Both the position numbers and the translations under genes were made by a program. Positions 1-7,931 of a stretch of 39,199 nt of DNA are shown piece by piece (the first letter of the stretch is position 1; each line of letters starts with the position of its first letter). The stretch lies in the NCBI RefSeq assembly GCF_902806315.1, contig NZ_CADCWD010000090.1, forward strand, positions 1-39,199, read 5' to 3'. Under the pieces are notes generated by a model. It ran no database searches and had not been told where the DNA came from. It saw only the letters and a program-made list of their open reading frames with translations. This DNA is from an uncultured Sphingosinicella sp. (GTDB lineage Bacteria; Pseudomonadota; Alphaproteobacteria; Sphingomonadales; Sphingomonadaceae).

Positions 1-2
1 CG

Positions 3-1310
3 ACCACTGCCTGCTCGCTTGCAGACCGCCAGAACTGGGCCGCCACCCAGCTCACCGAATCCTATCTGTTCCCGGATTTGCTGGCGACAAACGCAAATCC
101 GGGCAGCTTCACCACCGTGAAGGACTATGTCGACGCCCTCACCGCCCCTGCCCGCGCTTTGGGCCGCGACCGTTTCTACACCAAAGTCACCTCCATCGCG
201 GAGGATAAGGAGTTCCTGGACACGGGATCGGCCGCCGGCTTTGGCATGCGAGTGGCCGCGGACGACGCTGCCCGCCGGGTCTTCATTCTCGAGGCCTTTG
301 AAGGCACGCCCGCGCTTGCCGCGGGAATCGACCGCGGAACTGAGATCCTCGCCATCGGCACGGGCACCGCCGACCTGAAAAATGTCGGCACGATCATCGA
401 CGCCGAAGGCAGCGCCGGGATCTTCGCCGCGCTCGGACCCAACACGGCCGGAACGGCGAGGCTGCTGCGCGTGCGAGATCCGAACGGCACGACGCGGGAC
501 GTGACCATCGCCAAGGCCGACTACCCCCTTCCACCCGTCTCCTCGCGCTACGGAGCCCTGATCCTCGACGACGGTGGCAAGAAGGTGGGCTATCTGAACC
601 TGCGAGGCTTCATCGACCCGGCGGAGCAGCCGCTACGAAACGCCTTTGCGCAGTTCAAGGCACAGGGCATCACCGAGGTCGTCGTCGACTTGCGCTACAA
701 TGGCGGCGGCACGTCGGCGGCCGCCGATCTGCTGACCAACCTGCTGCTCGGACGCTCGCCCGCGGAAGTCATGAACTACAGGGTGCACCGCCCGTCCAAG
801 TCGAACCTGAACTTCACCAGATTTTTCGCACCGCAGCCGCAATCGATCGCGTCGATGAAGGTCGCTTTCATCGGCACCAGCAGCACGGCCTCGGCGAGCG
901 AGGCGGTGATGAACTCCGTCATCCCGTATTTGGGCACGAAGACGGCGCTGATCGGCGGCAATACATTCGGCAAGCCAGTGGGCACCGGCACGATCGATCG
1001 CCCGCAATGCGACGACCGGCTGACCCTGCTCGTCTTCGCCACCCAGAATGCGAACAAGCAGGGCGATTATTTCGACGGCCTCGCCTCCAGATTCCAGTCC
1101 ACCTGTAGCGTCACCGACGACATCTCGCGGGCGCTCGGCGATCCGCAAGAAGCAATGATCCGAACGGCCCTGGATTTCCTTTCGGGGAAAAGCTGCACGC
1201 CCATCAGCGCGGGGATTTCGGCACAATCTGTGTCGGAAGCCGGCGCCCTCGAGCTACTGACGCCGAAGCAGCCGGATGCGATGCAGCGCGAGATGCCGGG
1301 CACCTTCTAA
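3..1310 (+). CDS. S41 family (C-terminal processing type) serine peptidase, 5'-truncated by window edge
   Basis: The reading frame is open to the left edge of the window. Residues before the first possible start (TTG at 78) read SLADRQNWAATQLTESYLFP, typical of the N-terminal helical part of S41 peptidases, so the gene begins outside the window. A PDZ-like domain follows (around GFGMRV to VTIAKADYP), then the S41 catalytic core. The strand carrying VDLRYNGGG, the serine in GTSSTASASEAV and the lysine in GGNTFGKPVG match the Ser-Lys dyad region of the family. Such enzymes are usually periplasmic or lipoprotein proteases that cut C-terminal tails of substrates. The signal peptide cannot be seen because the 5' end is missing. 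The ending MPGTF and stop at 1308-1310 look complete. The substrate is unknown. Confidence 0.85.
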   Translation, partial: TTACSLADRQNWAATQLTESYLFPDLLATNANPGSFTTVKDYVDALTAPARALGRDRFYTKVTSIAEDKEFLDTGSAAGFGMRVAADDAARRVFILEAFEGTPALAAGIDRGTEILAIGTGTADLKNVGTIIDAEGSAGIFAALGPNTAGTARLLRVRDPNGTTRDVTIAKADYPLPPVSSRYGALILDDGGKKVGYLNLRGFIDPAEQPLRNAFAQFKAQGITEVVVDLRYNGGGTSAAADLLTNLLLGRSPAEVMNYRVHRPSKSNLNFTRFFAPQPQSIASMKVAFIGTSSTASASEAVMNSVIPYLGTKTALIGGNTFGKPVGTGTIDRPQCDDRLTLLVFATQNANKQGDYFDGLASRFQSTCSVTDDISRALGDPQEAMIRTALDFLSGKSCTPISAGISAQSVSEAGALELLTPKQPDAMQREMPGTF

Positions 1311-1389
1311 GGCGCTTCGGCCTCGCCTTGTCAGAAGGAGAGACTAAAAACCCTGAGATCACCATCCCTCGTCATGCCGCGCGCCATTC

Positions 1390-1638
1390 TCAGACAAGTT
1401 CCTCCTCGCGGCGCTGCATGTCGTCCGCAAGCGCGTCGCGACAAAGCCGCGGCCAATCGATGTCGTTCTCCCGGCGCGGTTTCCAGACCACTTCATAGCC
1501 CTTCGGCACGGCCCTGAAGCCCCTGCCCTGCCCGATCATGTCGGTCTCGCAATGCCTGCAGCGGCTGAAATAGAAGCCGCCGTTCCAAAGCCGGCTCGGC
1601 TCCGCCGCGTGGCGCCCGATGCTGCACAAGATACTCAT
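1390..1638 (-). CDS. Small conserved hypothetical protein with Cys/His pairs (82 aa)
   Basis: The 82-residue product begins MSILCSIGRH and contains C-x2-C (SRCRHC, residues 27-30) plus C5 and H10, a possible small metal-binding arrangement, followed by a conserved-looking GFRAVPKGYEVVWKPR stretch. I chose the ATG at 1638 because GAGGGG lies 6 nt upstream; an alternative ATG at 1644 would abut that ribosome binding site. The frame stays open further upstream (to 1998) but there it runs opposite-phase through the DUF2459 gene and is a shadow. I recall similar short proteins in sphingomonad genomes but know no function. It is downstream of the DUF2459 gene on the same strand, 74 bp apart, so it may be co-transcribed. 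Confidence 0.6.
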   Translation of the reverse strand: MSILCSIGRHAAEPSRLWNGGFYFSRCRHCETDMIGQGRGFRAVPKGYEVVWKPRRENDIDWPRLCRDALADDMQRREEELV

Positions 1639-1712
1639 CTTCATCCCCTCTGCTCTTCGGAGAAGGTGATGGCGCAAGATGGTTAACGGATCGTTCGCGA
1701 AGCCCTCGCGGA

Positions 1713-2384
1713 TCACAGCCTCGCGGTGATGCTCTGCGAAAACGGCGTCCAGATGCCGGTGCGGACGCCCGCGGCGCGAAGCGCGGCGCCGGTCCATTCG
1801 TTGCAGGTCAGAAACGCGTTGTACGGCCCGCGCGCTTCGTAGAAGACGTCGGCCGGCCCATAGCCGCGGCCGAGCAGCGGCCGCGTCCGCCCCGCCTCGT
1901 CCAGCTCGAAGCTCCGGACCATGTGGCCCGCGAGCCGGCGATACTGGTCCGGCGTCAGGACGAGCCGCTGCTGGTCCTCGTTCACGCGCGGGTTCCACTC
2001 ATGCTCGACATGCATCAGGCTTCGCCCTCCCCCGAACGCGGCGGCCAGCGCGGTGCGGGGCCTGAGGTCCGCCCAGCGCGGCGTGTTGAGGTAGAATTCG
2101 CGGTTGCCGTAACCCAGCGCCAGATAGTTGCCGGCGTAGCGCGGATCCCGGATGTGCGCGGCCGGAGCGAGCGGCCGCCAGTCCATCTGCGCGTTCACCG
2201 TCGGCACCATGATCCAGGTGTGAACGCCGTTGGTGCGCACGAACACCACGACGCCGTCGCGCGGCTCCTCCCAGCCGGCATTGGCCGGGATCAACCCCCC
2301 GATCAGCGCCGCCAGCGCATAAAGCAGGGGCAGCGCCGCCAGGACGCCCAGCGCCCACGCCGCCGCTCTCCACATCCGCTTCAT
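1713..2384 (-). CDS. DUF2459 / TIGR02117 family membrane-anchored protein
   Basis: The 223-residue protein has an N-terminal hydrophobic segment (residues about 7-32, WRAAAWALGVLAALPLLYAL) that should anchor or export it. The body has the family features VVFVRTNGVHTWIMVP, NYLALGYGNREFYLNTP, and LTCNEWTGAALRAAGV near the C-terminus. DUF2459 proteins have no established biochemical role; some were first noted near urease genes. No urease gene is here. It is divergent from mtnP with only 76 bp between the two starts, so the promoters share this short gap. Family assignment is confident, function is not. Confidence 0.8.
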   Translation of the reverse strand: MKRMWRAAAWALGVLAALPLLYALAALIGGLIPANAGWEEPRDGVVVFVRTNGVHTWIMVPTVNAQMDWRPLAPAAHIRDPRYAGNYLALGYGNREFYLNTPRWADLRPRTALAAAFGGGRSLMHVEHEWNPRVNEDQQRLVLTPDQYRRLAGHMVRSFELDEAGRTRPLLGRGYGPADVFYEARGPYNAFLTCNEWTGAALRAAGVRTGIWTPFSQSITARL

Positions 2385-2460
2385 CGCGCCAGCCTAACGC
2401 GCCATCCGCCCGACATGAAGATCGCTTGCGCCCGCCGATGCGCAATCGCAAAGAACAGCC

Positions 2461-3330
2461 ATGAGCGAATGGACGATCGGCATCATCGGCGGCTCGGGCC
2501 TTTACGAGATCGACGCGCTCGAGGATGCGCAATGGATCGCGGTGGACACACCCTGGGGCCCGCCCTCCGACGAGTTGCTGATCGGCCGCATCGAAGGCGT
2601 GAAGTTCGTCTTCCTCCCCCGCCACGGCCGCGGCCACCGCATCCCGCCGAGCCAGGTCAACGCCCGCGCCAATATCGACGCGCTGAAGCGGGCGGGCTGC
2701 ACCGACCTCGTCGCCATCTCCGCCATCGGCTCCCTCCAGGAGGAGCTCGAGCCGGGCCGGTTCGTCGTCGTCGACCAGTTCATCGACCGCACCTTCGCGC
2801 GCGAGAAGAGCTTCTTCGGCCCCGGCCTCGTCGCCCACGTCTCGATGGCCGATCCCGTCTGCCCGCGTCTGTCCTCGCTCGCGGCGGCCGCGGCGGAAAG
2901 CGCCGGCGCGAAGGTGAGCAAGGGCGGCACTTATCTGGCCATGGAAGGCCCGCAATTTTCGTCGCGTGCCGAATCCGAGCTCTACCGCGCCTGGGGCTGC
3001 GACGTGATCGGAATGACGGCGATGCCGGAGGCCAAGCTCGCGCGCGAGGCGGAGCTCCCCTACGCGCTTGTCGGCATGGTCACCGACTATGATTGCTGGC
3101 GGGTGGGCGTCGAGGCGGTCGAGGTGTCGGCCGTGATCGCCCAGCTGATGGCAAACGCGGACCTCGGCCGAAAGCTCGTCGTCGAGCTCGCCCGCGCGCT
3201 TCCGGCGGAGCGTTCCCCCTCGCCCATCGACACCAATCTCGACACCGCCCTCATCACCGCGCCCGGCGCCCGCGATCCCGCCATGCTGGCGAAACTGGAC
3301 GCCGTCTGCCGCCGCATGCTGCAGCGCTAG
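2461..3330 (+). CDS. mtnP: S-methyl-5'-thioadenosine phosphorylase
   Basis: This 289-residue protein is a PNP/MTAP-family phosphorylase that cleaves 5'-methylthioadenosine with phosphate to adenine and methylthioribose 1-phosphate, the first salvage step after polyamine and homoserine-lactone synthesis. Seen in the sequence are the N-terminal phosphate loop GIIGGSGLY (residues 7-15), the LPRHGRGH motif, the AMEGPQFSSRAESE nucleoside/phosphate site and VTDYDCW near the end, all diagnostic of the MTAP rather than the general purine phosphorylase branch. Length is normal. No other methionine-salvage gene is adjacent. The cytosolic enzyme should act as a trimer, by family knowledge. Confidence 0.93.
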   Translation: MSEWTIGIIGGSGLYEIDALEDAQWIAVDTPWGPPSDELLIGRIEGVKFVFLPRHGRGHRIPPSQVNARANIDALKRAGCTDLVAISAIGSLQEELEPGRFVVVDQFIDRTFAREKSFFGPGLVAHVSMADPVCPRLSSLAAAAAESAGAKVSKGGTYLAMEGPQFSSRAESELYRAWGCDVIGMTAMPEAKLAREAELPYALVGMVTDYDCWRVGVEAVEVSAVIAQLMANADLGRKLVVELARALPAERSPSPIDTNLDTALITAPGARDPAMLAKLDAVCRRMLQR

Positions 3331-3334
3331 GCGC

Positions 3335-3839
3335 TCAGCCGACCCGGTAGAAATCCCCCAGCCGGTCGAGCGCGAAGCCGAGCACCAGCTTGCCCGCGCG
3401 GGACGGCCAGCCGAGCGCCCGCTCGGCATCGCGCATCCCCTCGCCTGCGCACACCGTTCGCCACAGCACGTCGCTGAGGCCCGGCCCCACCGATTCCACC
3501 GCCTCCTCGAAGCGGCGCTTGGCCCCGATCTGCGCGGAGGTCGCATCCACGCCGACCGGAGCGGCGCGCGCGCCCTTGCGCAGCGGCGGCGCGTCCCATT
3601 TCATCGTCACGGACGGCCCAAGCTGCGCCCGCTCCCAATCGTCGCGCAGCCGCTTCGCCCGCCGCGAACTGCCGCTCCGTGATGAGGCCGCGCGCCTTCA
3701 ACCAGCCGAGCGGCGCTTCGGCCAGGTTGACGGTGACGGACCGCACGCGCCGCCGCGGACGCGGTCCAGCGGCGAGCCCTCTCTCTTCCCCGTCCTGCGG
3801 CAAGGAGCGTTCAACCAAAAGCCTGTTGTTCAAGATCAT
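3335..3839 (-). pseudogene. DUF6456 domain protein, frameshifted
   Basis: Two minus-strand frames together make one protein. The upstream frame gives RSVTVNLAEAPLGWL and then ERQFAAGE. The downstream frame gives RLRDDWERAQLGPSVTMKWD and ends LVLGFALDRLGDFYRVG. They join if one base is removed near 3650-3657 (the extra G of GAAGCGGCTG on the minus strand). The joined product of about 165 residues matches what I know of the DUF6456 family in sphingomonads, which is of unknown role and sometimes called replication-associated. I take the start at the ATG at 3839 (GAGG 9 nt upstream); 3848 is an alternative. This is either a real single-base disruption or a sequencing error. It is divergent from the XRE regulator. 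Confidence 0.7.
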
Positions 3840-3870
3840 CTCTCCCATCCTCGCCCGAGTCGCTTTCCAC

Positions 3871-3925
3871 TTGCCAGAAGGGGCAACCTATAGGAAAGGA
3901 CATAACCGCACAGGTTCACAGGATA
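3871..3925. promoter_or_regulatory. Divergent intergenic region with two inverted repeats
   Basis: Between the DUF6456 start (3839) and the XRE start (3931) lie two perfect small inverted repeats. TTGCC-N6-GGCAA is at 3871-3886 and AACC-N5-GGTT is at 3904-3916. CCTATAGG at 3887-3894 is itself palindromic and could form part of a -10 element. An operator for the neighbouring helix-turn-helix protein is a reasonable inference; nothing here proves it. Confidence 0.35.
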
Positions 3926-3930
3926 TCGCC

Positions 3931-4494
3931 ATGATCACCCGCATCCGGGAAGTCCGCCGCGCCAAGAAGATGACCCTTCAAGACGTCGCCGACCGCTGCA
4001 CGCCGCCAACGACCCCGCAGACGATCGGCCGTCTCGAGACCGGCACGCGGACCGTCTCGGTCGGCTGGCTGAACCGCATCGCCAAGGCGCTGGGGGTCGA
4101 GGCCGGCGATCTCGTCCAGCTGCCCGACCGCGAGGACATTCCCGTCGCGGCCACGCTCGAACATGACGGTGCCCATGCTCCGCGCCGTTCCGGAGTGATC
4201 ATCCCGCCCCAGGCCGAGCCCGGCCTCGTTGCGGTCAGCGTCACCGCCGGGATTGGCGACTATCGCAGCGGCGACGAGATCTGGCTGGCCCGCATCCCGC
4301 CCGAGCAGTTCGGCCGCGCCATGAACCGGGACGTGCTCCTCCCCCGCCCCGCCGGCCGCTTCCTGTTCGGCCGCCTGATCGGCCGCGAGGAAGGCAAGCT
4401 CCACGTGCTTCCGCTCGGCAGCGGCCAGCGCCAGCTCGTGCTCGCCAATCCCCCTTGGGCCGCAATGGCCGTGCGGCTGATCCGCACGCTCTAG
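3931..4494 (+). CDS. XRE family transcriptional regulator
   Basis: The 187-residue protein starts at the ATG at 3931, with AGGAT 6 nt upstream; the frame is open further left but only as a shadow. Residues 1-60 form a helix-turn-helix of the Cro/C1 type (IREVRRAKKMTLQDVADRC, then TIGRLETGTRTVSVGWLNRI). The C-terminal part, about residues 85-187, is beta-rich with RSGDEIWLARI and FLFGRLIGREEGKLHVLPLG. This resembles the short sensor or peptidase-like tail of some XRE regulators but lacks a clear Ser-Lys dyad. The stop overlaps the MAPEG gene stop tail-to-tail. It probably regulates itself and the divergent DUF6456 gene. Confidence 0.8.
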   Translation: MITRIREVRRAKKMTLQDVADRCTPPTTPQTIGRLETGTRTVSVGWLNRIAKALGVEAGDLVQLPDREDIPVAATLEHDGAHAPRRSGVIIPPQAEPGLVAVSVTAGIGDYRSGDEIWLARIPPEQFGRAMNRDVLLPRPAGRFLFGRLIGREEGKLHVLPLGSGQRQLVLANPPWAAMAVRLIRTL

Positions 4495-4886
4495 CCGAAC
4501 AGGGCCGCGCGCAGGATCAGCGCAATCCCGCCGACGCTGATCAGAAACACGACCGTCCTCACCTTCGGGACGCCGAAGGCATAAAGCGGCAGGTAGACGA
4601 TCCGCGCCGCGAGCCACACGAGCGCGCCGATCGCCGTCCACCGGTCGGTCCGCCCTGCAACCTCGACGATCAGGATCGCGGCAACAGCGATCGGAAACGT
4701 TTCGAAGAAATTCGCCTGCGCCCGTGCCAGCCGCCCGACGATCGGTTGCGGCGGCGGCAGTTCCTCGTCGCGCGCGCCCCTGTTCCAGGCGGTGCCATAT
4801 TGGCGCGTCTTGAAGCGCACGGCGGTGAAGATGTGAACGAGCGCGAGCACGCAGCCCCAGGCGAGCACGGTCAATTCGGTCGACAT
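4491..4886 (-). CDS. MAPEG family membrane protein
   Basis: The 131-residue product has four hydrophobic helices (about residues 5-22, 57-78, 83-102 and 108-128) and the MAPEG hallmark RAQANFFETFPIAVAAI, where conserved Asn and Glu residues lie at the membrane face of the second helix. MAPEG proteins are membrane-associated proteins of eicosanoid and glutathione metabolism. Bacterial members of this short type are common in alphaproteobacteria and mostly uncharacterised. Length fits the family. It is convergent with the XRE gene, sharing the last bases. Confidence 0.85.
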   Translation of the reverse strand: MSTELTVLAWGCVLALVHIFTAVRFKTRQYGTAWNRGARDEELPPPQPIVGRLARAQANFFETFPIAVAAILIVEVAGRTDRWTAIGALVWLAARIVYLPLYAFGVPKVRTVVFLISVGGIALILRAALFG

Positions 4887-4976
4887 AAGCTTTTGTCACC
4901 GATCCCGCCGCGACCGGCAAGGCACCAAAGCGCGCATCGCCGCGTTGCGTGCGGGAACCCGTTCAGGAGCCAAGCC

Positions 4977-5075
4977 TTGTTCTTCTTCTTTTCAAACCGC
5001 CTCGGCTGCCTGGGATCGCTGGCGATTTCGGCGATCCTCACCCTCGCCTTGCTGATGTTCTTCGGCTTCCTTTGA
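4977..5075 (+). CDS. 32-residue single-span membrane peptide
   Basis: A TTG start at 4977 lies 7 nt after AGGAG (4965-4969). The frame encodes M-FFFFSNRLGCLGSLA and then a hydrophobic helix ending LALLMFFGFL before TGA. The positive residue and asparagine lie before a single transmembrane segment. I recall tiny proteins of this shape in sphingomonads but no named function. Support comes from the strong ribosome binding site, the complete membrane-peptide character and its place in an otherwise empty 300-bp gap. The TTG start keeps the call moderate. Confidence 0.55.
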   Translation: MFFFFSNRLGCLGSLAISAILTLALLMFFGFL

Positions 5076-5188
5076 GGCGCTCAGCCTTCCGCGCAGCCAC
5101 CGCGCCTCGGCCTTCCGTAGCCGGAACATTCTCCCCGCATGTCCCGTTCACCCTTCGCCCACTGAAGGGCGAGTGAGAGGAGCGTGAC

Positions 5189-5770
5189 ATGGACCTCCTG
5201 TTGATACTGATCCTCGTCGTCGTCGTCATCGCCGTCGCCGCATTCTTCTTCATGCAGCGCCGCAAGAGCGACCAGATCCGATCGAAGTTCGGCCCGGAAT
5301 ATGACCGCGCCCTCCAGGAAACCGGCAAGCCCGCCAAGGCCGAGGCCGCGCTCCGGGAGCGCGAGCAGCGCGTGTCGAAGTTCAACATCCGGCCGCTCGC
5401 GGCTGGCGACCGCGACCGCTTCACCGAATCCTGGACACGCGTGCAGGCCGAGTTCGTCGACGATCCGCAGGGCGCGGTGACACGCGCGGACGCGCTTCTG
5501 GGCGAGCTCATGTCGGCGCGCGGCTATCCTGTCACGGATTTCGAGCAGCGCTCCGCCGATCTGTCGGTCGATCATCCTCAGGTCGTGCAGAATTACCGGC
5601 AGGCCCACGACATCGCGCTGCGCCACGCGCGGGGCGAAGCCGGCACGGAGGATCTGCGCCAGGCGATGATCCACTTCCGCTCGCTCTTCGAGGAACTCGT
5701 CCACGAGGGGCATGAGGGGCATGACGGCCGCGGCAGCTCCGAACTCGACCGGGACAAGCGTCACGTCTGA
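5189..5770 (+). CDS. Membrane-anchored hypothetical protein
   Basis: The 193-residue protein has a very hydrophobic N-terminus (MDLLLILILVVVVIAVAAFF, residues 1-20) followed by basic QRRK, so it is anchored with the bulk probably in the cytoplasm. The remainder is helical and charged: FGPEYDRALQETG, then EREQRVSKFNIRPL, then DDPQGAVTRADALLGELM and SARGYPV. The pattern occurs in a widespread uncharacterised group of alphaproteobacterial and other proteins. The start is supported by GAGAGGAG 9-10 nt upstream. The C-terminal tail has a short repeat (HEGHEGHDG). No operon partner is evident. Confidence 0.75.
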   Translation: MDLLLILILVVVVIAVAAFFFMQRRKSDQIRSKFGPEYDRALQETGKPAKAEAALREREQRVSKFNIRPLAAGDRDRFTESWTRVQAEFVDDPQGAVTRADALLGELMSARGYPVTDFEQRSADLSVDHPQVVQNYRQAHDIALRHARGEAGTEDLRQAMIHFRSLFEELVHEGHEGHDGRGSSELDRDKRHV

Positions 5771-5823
5771 CCCCGCAGGGCGTCAGGACCGGAGTTCCGG
5801 CTAGCGAGCGGCCATCGCCGGGA

Positions 5824-6678
5824 TCACTCCAGCCGCCCCCCCGCCAGAGCGTGCCCGCCGCCCGCGATCAGCAATTCGCCATTGGGTCCTACCAGATAGC
5901 GCGGGTTGGAGCGCATCAGGTCCGCGAAGTTGCCGTCGATGCGCGCAAGGTCCGCTGGGCACAGCTGCTCGGTGCTTGGGATCTCTCTCCCGACGATAAT
6001 CCGGTTGCCGTTCCGCCGCCATGTGCCGGACAAAGTGGCGCACGAGGCCATGCCCTGCCACCCTTCCCCGCCGAAGCGCAGCACACGCCCGACCGGATCT
6101 GACGACTTCTCCTCCCCGTCCATCATGACGATGCGCCAGCTCGTGCCCTCCAACTCCTCTGGCCCGGCGGCCACAGGCGGGCTGTCGTTCGGGCCGGCGC
6201 GCTCCAGCTCCAGCGCATGATCCTTGCTTTCGAACCGAATGCGGTTCGGCCCCAACCTCGTCATGCGCGGCCGTGCGAAGAACAGCATCGATATCGCCCG
6301 CTCCTGCGCCCCCACCTCGCCGCCACAGCCGATCGCGGTGCCTCCCCAGCTGTGGATCGCGAAGTGCCCGTCGGCCAGCAGTCCGAGGCCGCCGAAATCG
6401 TTGCACCCCAAGGTGCCGCCGATCGAATTGCCGGTGATGACGATCGAAGCTGCGCGGCCGCTCCGTGTGGGACTGGCGGGCGGACGGGCGTCGATCGACA
6501 GGACGCGCCAGCGGCCTTCGAGATCGATCGGCGCGGCCGGGCGCTGCTGCTGCGTGGGAACGCTCCTCTGTCGCGCCGGCTCCTCCGAGCAGGCAGCGAG
6601 CGCCGCGCAGGCGATCAAGCCTGGCACGCTCCAGATCGAGGTGAAGCCTAGGTGGCGAAGTCTAGAAACTAACCGCAT
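5824..6678 (-). CDS. META-domain lipoprotein with two repeats
   Basis: From the ATG at 6678 the product is 284 residues. The N-terminus is a signal peptide with a lipobox (ACAALAAC), so lipidation is at the Cys about 30 residues in. Two META-like units follow: LEGRWRVLSIDARPP...GGTLGCNDFGG, then LEGTSWRIVMMDGEE...GMASCATLSGTWRR. Both hold the W-x-V opening and a small-residue turn with Cys that mark META/HslJ domains. HslJ-type proteins are envelope proteins linked to stress and drug tolerance in other bacteria; here the role is unknown. It lies 24 bp downstream of a second lipoprotein gene, likely one operon. A GTG at 6696 is an alternative start. Confidence 0.75.
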   Translation of the reverse strand: MRLVSRLRHLGFTSIWSVPGLIACAALAACSEEPARQRSVPTQQQRPAAPIDLEGRWRVLSIDARPPASPTRSGRAASIVITGNSIGGTLGCNDFGGLGLLADGHFAIHSWGGTAIGCGGEVGAQERAISMLFFARPRMTRLGPNRIRFESKDHALELERAGPNDSPPVAAGPEELEGTSWRIVMMDGEEKSSDPVGRVLRFGGEGWQGMASCATLSGTWRRNGNRIIVGREIPSTEQLCPADLARIDGNFADLMRSNPRYLVGPNGELLIAGGGHALAGGRLE

Positions 6679-6694
6679 CGGCAAGAGGCGCTCC

Positions 6695-6728
6695 ACGAAG
6701 CATCAGCCTACACGAAGCATCAGTCTAC
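6695..6728. repeat. 17-bp tandem duplication at a stop codon
   Basis: ACGAAGCATCAGCCTAC (6695-6711) is followed directly by ACGAAGCATCAGTCTAC (6712-6728), with one mismatch. The stop codon of the upstream lipoprotein gene (6703-6705, minus strand) lies in the first copy and its last residues LMLRVG in the second. Confidence 0.85.
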
Positions 6729-7149
6729 GAAGCTCCACGGTCCGTCCACCGCCCATGGCCGACAGCCGCAGGCTGTGCCGGGACAGCAGCACTTCGGAGC
6801 CATCGAACGGCGCGACCTCCGGCCCCGGTCTCCACACGCCGCACCCTTCCGTCGCGTAGCCGCTCTCGTAACGATCGATCCGAAAGCGATCGCCGCCCAG
6901 CGGCACGAGGACTCCGCCGGTCGCCACGCAGCCTTTGCGTGCCGCGAATGTGTAGGGATGAGGATAGCCGATCGACAGGCTGTAGCCGTTGCGCACAGGC
7001 CGGCCCTCCCGCGTCACCTCCTGCCACGCGCCCGTGATGGTGCCCGGATCCTCACGAGCAAGGTCGCCGGGCAGCCCTGGCGCGAGCTGCCAGGCGGCGG
7101 GCGCGCAGCCGCTCAACAGCATGGTGACGATGATCGGGCTCAGCCGCAT
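6703..7149 (-). CDS. Small lipoprotein, META-like
   Basis: From the ATG at 7149 the product is 148 residues and starts MRLSPIIVTMLLSGC, a short signal peptide with lipobox LLSGC. The body (ITGAWQEVTREGRPVRNGYSLSIG, FAARKGCVATGGVLVPLG, VLLSRHSLRLSAMGGGRTVEL) has the small beta-strand layout and Cys-Gly turn seen in META-like proteins, but I would not name a family with certainty. It precedes the two-domain META lipoprotein by 24 bp on the same strand. The open frame extends left to 7239 but that part is Cys/Ser-rich and not signal-like. Confidence 0.6.
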   Translation of the reverse strand: MRLSPIIVTMLLSGCAPAAWQLAPGLPGDLAREDPGTITGAWQEVTREGRPVRNGYSLSIGYPHPYTFAARKGCVATGGVLVPLGGDRFRIDRYESGYATEGCGVWRPGPEVAPFDGSEVLLSRHSLRLSAMGGGRTVELRRLMLRVG

Positions 7150-7341
7150 GGACCGGCAAACGCTCGAACCGCCGGGCCTGCTCCGCGAGCACGTCGCCAC
7201 AGACCAAAACCTGCTGCAATCTGAACAACTTGGACACACCCAATTCAGTGTGGTTCGGCCACAAGCGAGCCCGTCACATGGTGGCGAGTGTGCGTAGGGA
7301 AGGGTTGCGGAAGCTCAGGGAGACGACCGCAGCCCTTCTCG

Positions 7342-7809
7342 CTACCCGGCGTCTCCGACGGGCGTCTCCGCCCCCGCCATCGGCCGGCCAAAACTCTCCA
7401 GTAGATTACGCAGCGAATCCCGCCTCTGATCTACGAGGTCGGCGAGCGTGTAGCCGTCCAGCGTCCGCATGAACGCAGCCAGGGCCTCGGCAAGCGCAGC
7501 GGTGAGCGCGCAGGCCGGCGCAATCACGCATGAGCCGCAGTCGGCGAGATCGAAACCCTCCTCCGTGTGGCGGACGACCTGGCCGACATTGATCTCGGAG
7601 GCCGGCCGCCCCAGCCGAATGCCGCCCGTTCGGCCCCGCACCGCCGCCACATATCCTTCCTTCCTGAGGTCGTGCACCACCTTCATCAGGTGGTTCTGCG
7701 AAATGCGATAGGTTCGCGCGATCTCACCGATCGAGGACAGCCGCTCGGGACGCGCGGCCAGGTGCATCAGCACGCGCAGCGCATAGTCGGTGTAGCGGGT
7801 CAGCCTCAC
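7342..7809 (-). CDS. nsrR: Rrf2 family regulator, NsrR-like nitric-oxide sensor
   Basis: The 155-residue protein opens (M)RLTRYTDYALRVLMHLA, the classical Rrf2 winged-helix start. I chose GTG at 7809, with GGAG 6-7 nt upstream, over earlier in-frame codons. The recognition helix region is YRISQNHLMKVVHDLRKEG, residues about 34-52, followed by the wing RGRTGGIRL. Three cysteines (C91, C94, C100 in ADCGSCVIAPAC) sit where NsrR binds its Fe-S cluster, and TLADLV near the C-terminus is NsrR-like. NsrR represses nitrosative-stress genes until NO damages the cluster. The divergent operon (truncated haemoglobin, alternative oxidase, DUF1971) fits that role very well. Confidence 0.85.
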   Translation of the reverse strand: MRLTRYTDYALRVLMHLAARPERLSSIGEIARTYRISQNHLMKVVHDLRKEGYVAAVRGRTGGIRLGRPASEINVGQVVRHTEEGFDLADCGSCVIAPACALTAALAEALAAFMRTLDGYTLADLVDQRRDSLRNLLESFGRPMAGAETPVGDAG

Positions 7810-7841
7810 ATGATTCTCCGTCCGCGGCCAGCAGCAGCAAC

Positions 7842-7900
7842 ATACATGTATATCACTTGCATGTTTTCCAGCAGCTGAATACATTCACCTGCAATACATG
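7842..7900. promoter_or_regulatory. Cluster of ATACATG-type repeats, putative NsrR operator
   Basis: Between nsrR and the divergent operon are the perfect palindrome ATACATGTAT (7842-7851), GCATGT (7859-7864), AATACAT (7878-7884) and AATACATG (7893-7900). The last two are 15 bp apart in direct orientation. NsrR sites in other bacteria are built from ATGCAT/ATACAT-like half-sites, so this is a good operator candidate acting on both transcripts. The assignment is by motif resemblance and position only. Confidence 0.6.
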
Positions 7901-7931
7901 ATTATCGAGTCGCAGAAAAAAGGGGGCGGCG

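Noticed and set aside
1923-3092. Long plus-strand frame (389 codons) opposite DUF2459 and in another phase of mtnP
   Set aside because: Arg/Pro-rich noise caused by high GC; the two real genes explain the region.
1999-3546. Long minus-strand frame of 515 codons
   Set aside because: Antisense to mtnP with no domain; a high-GC shadow.
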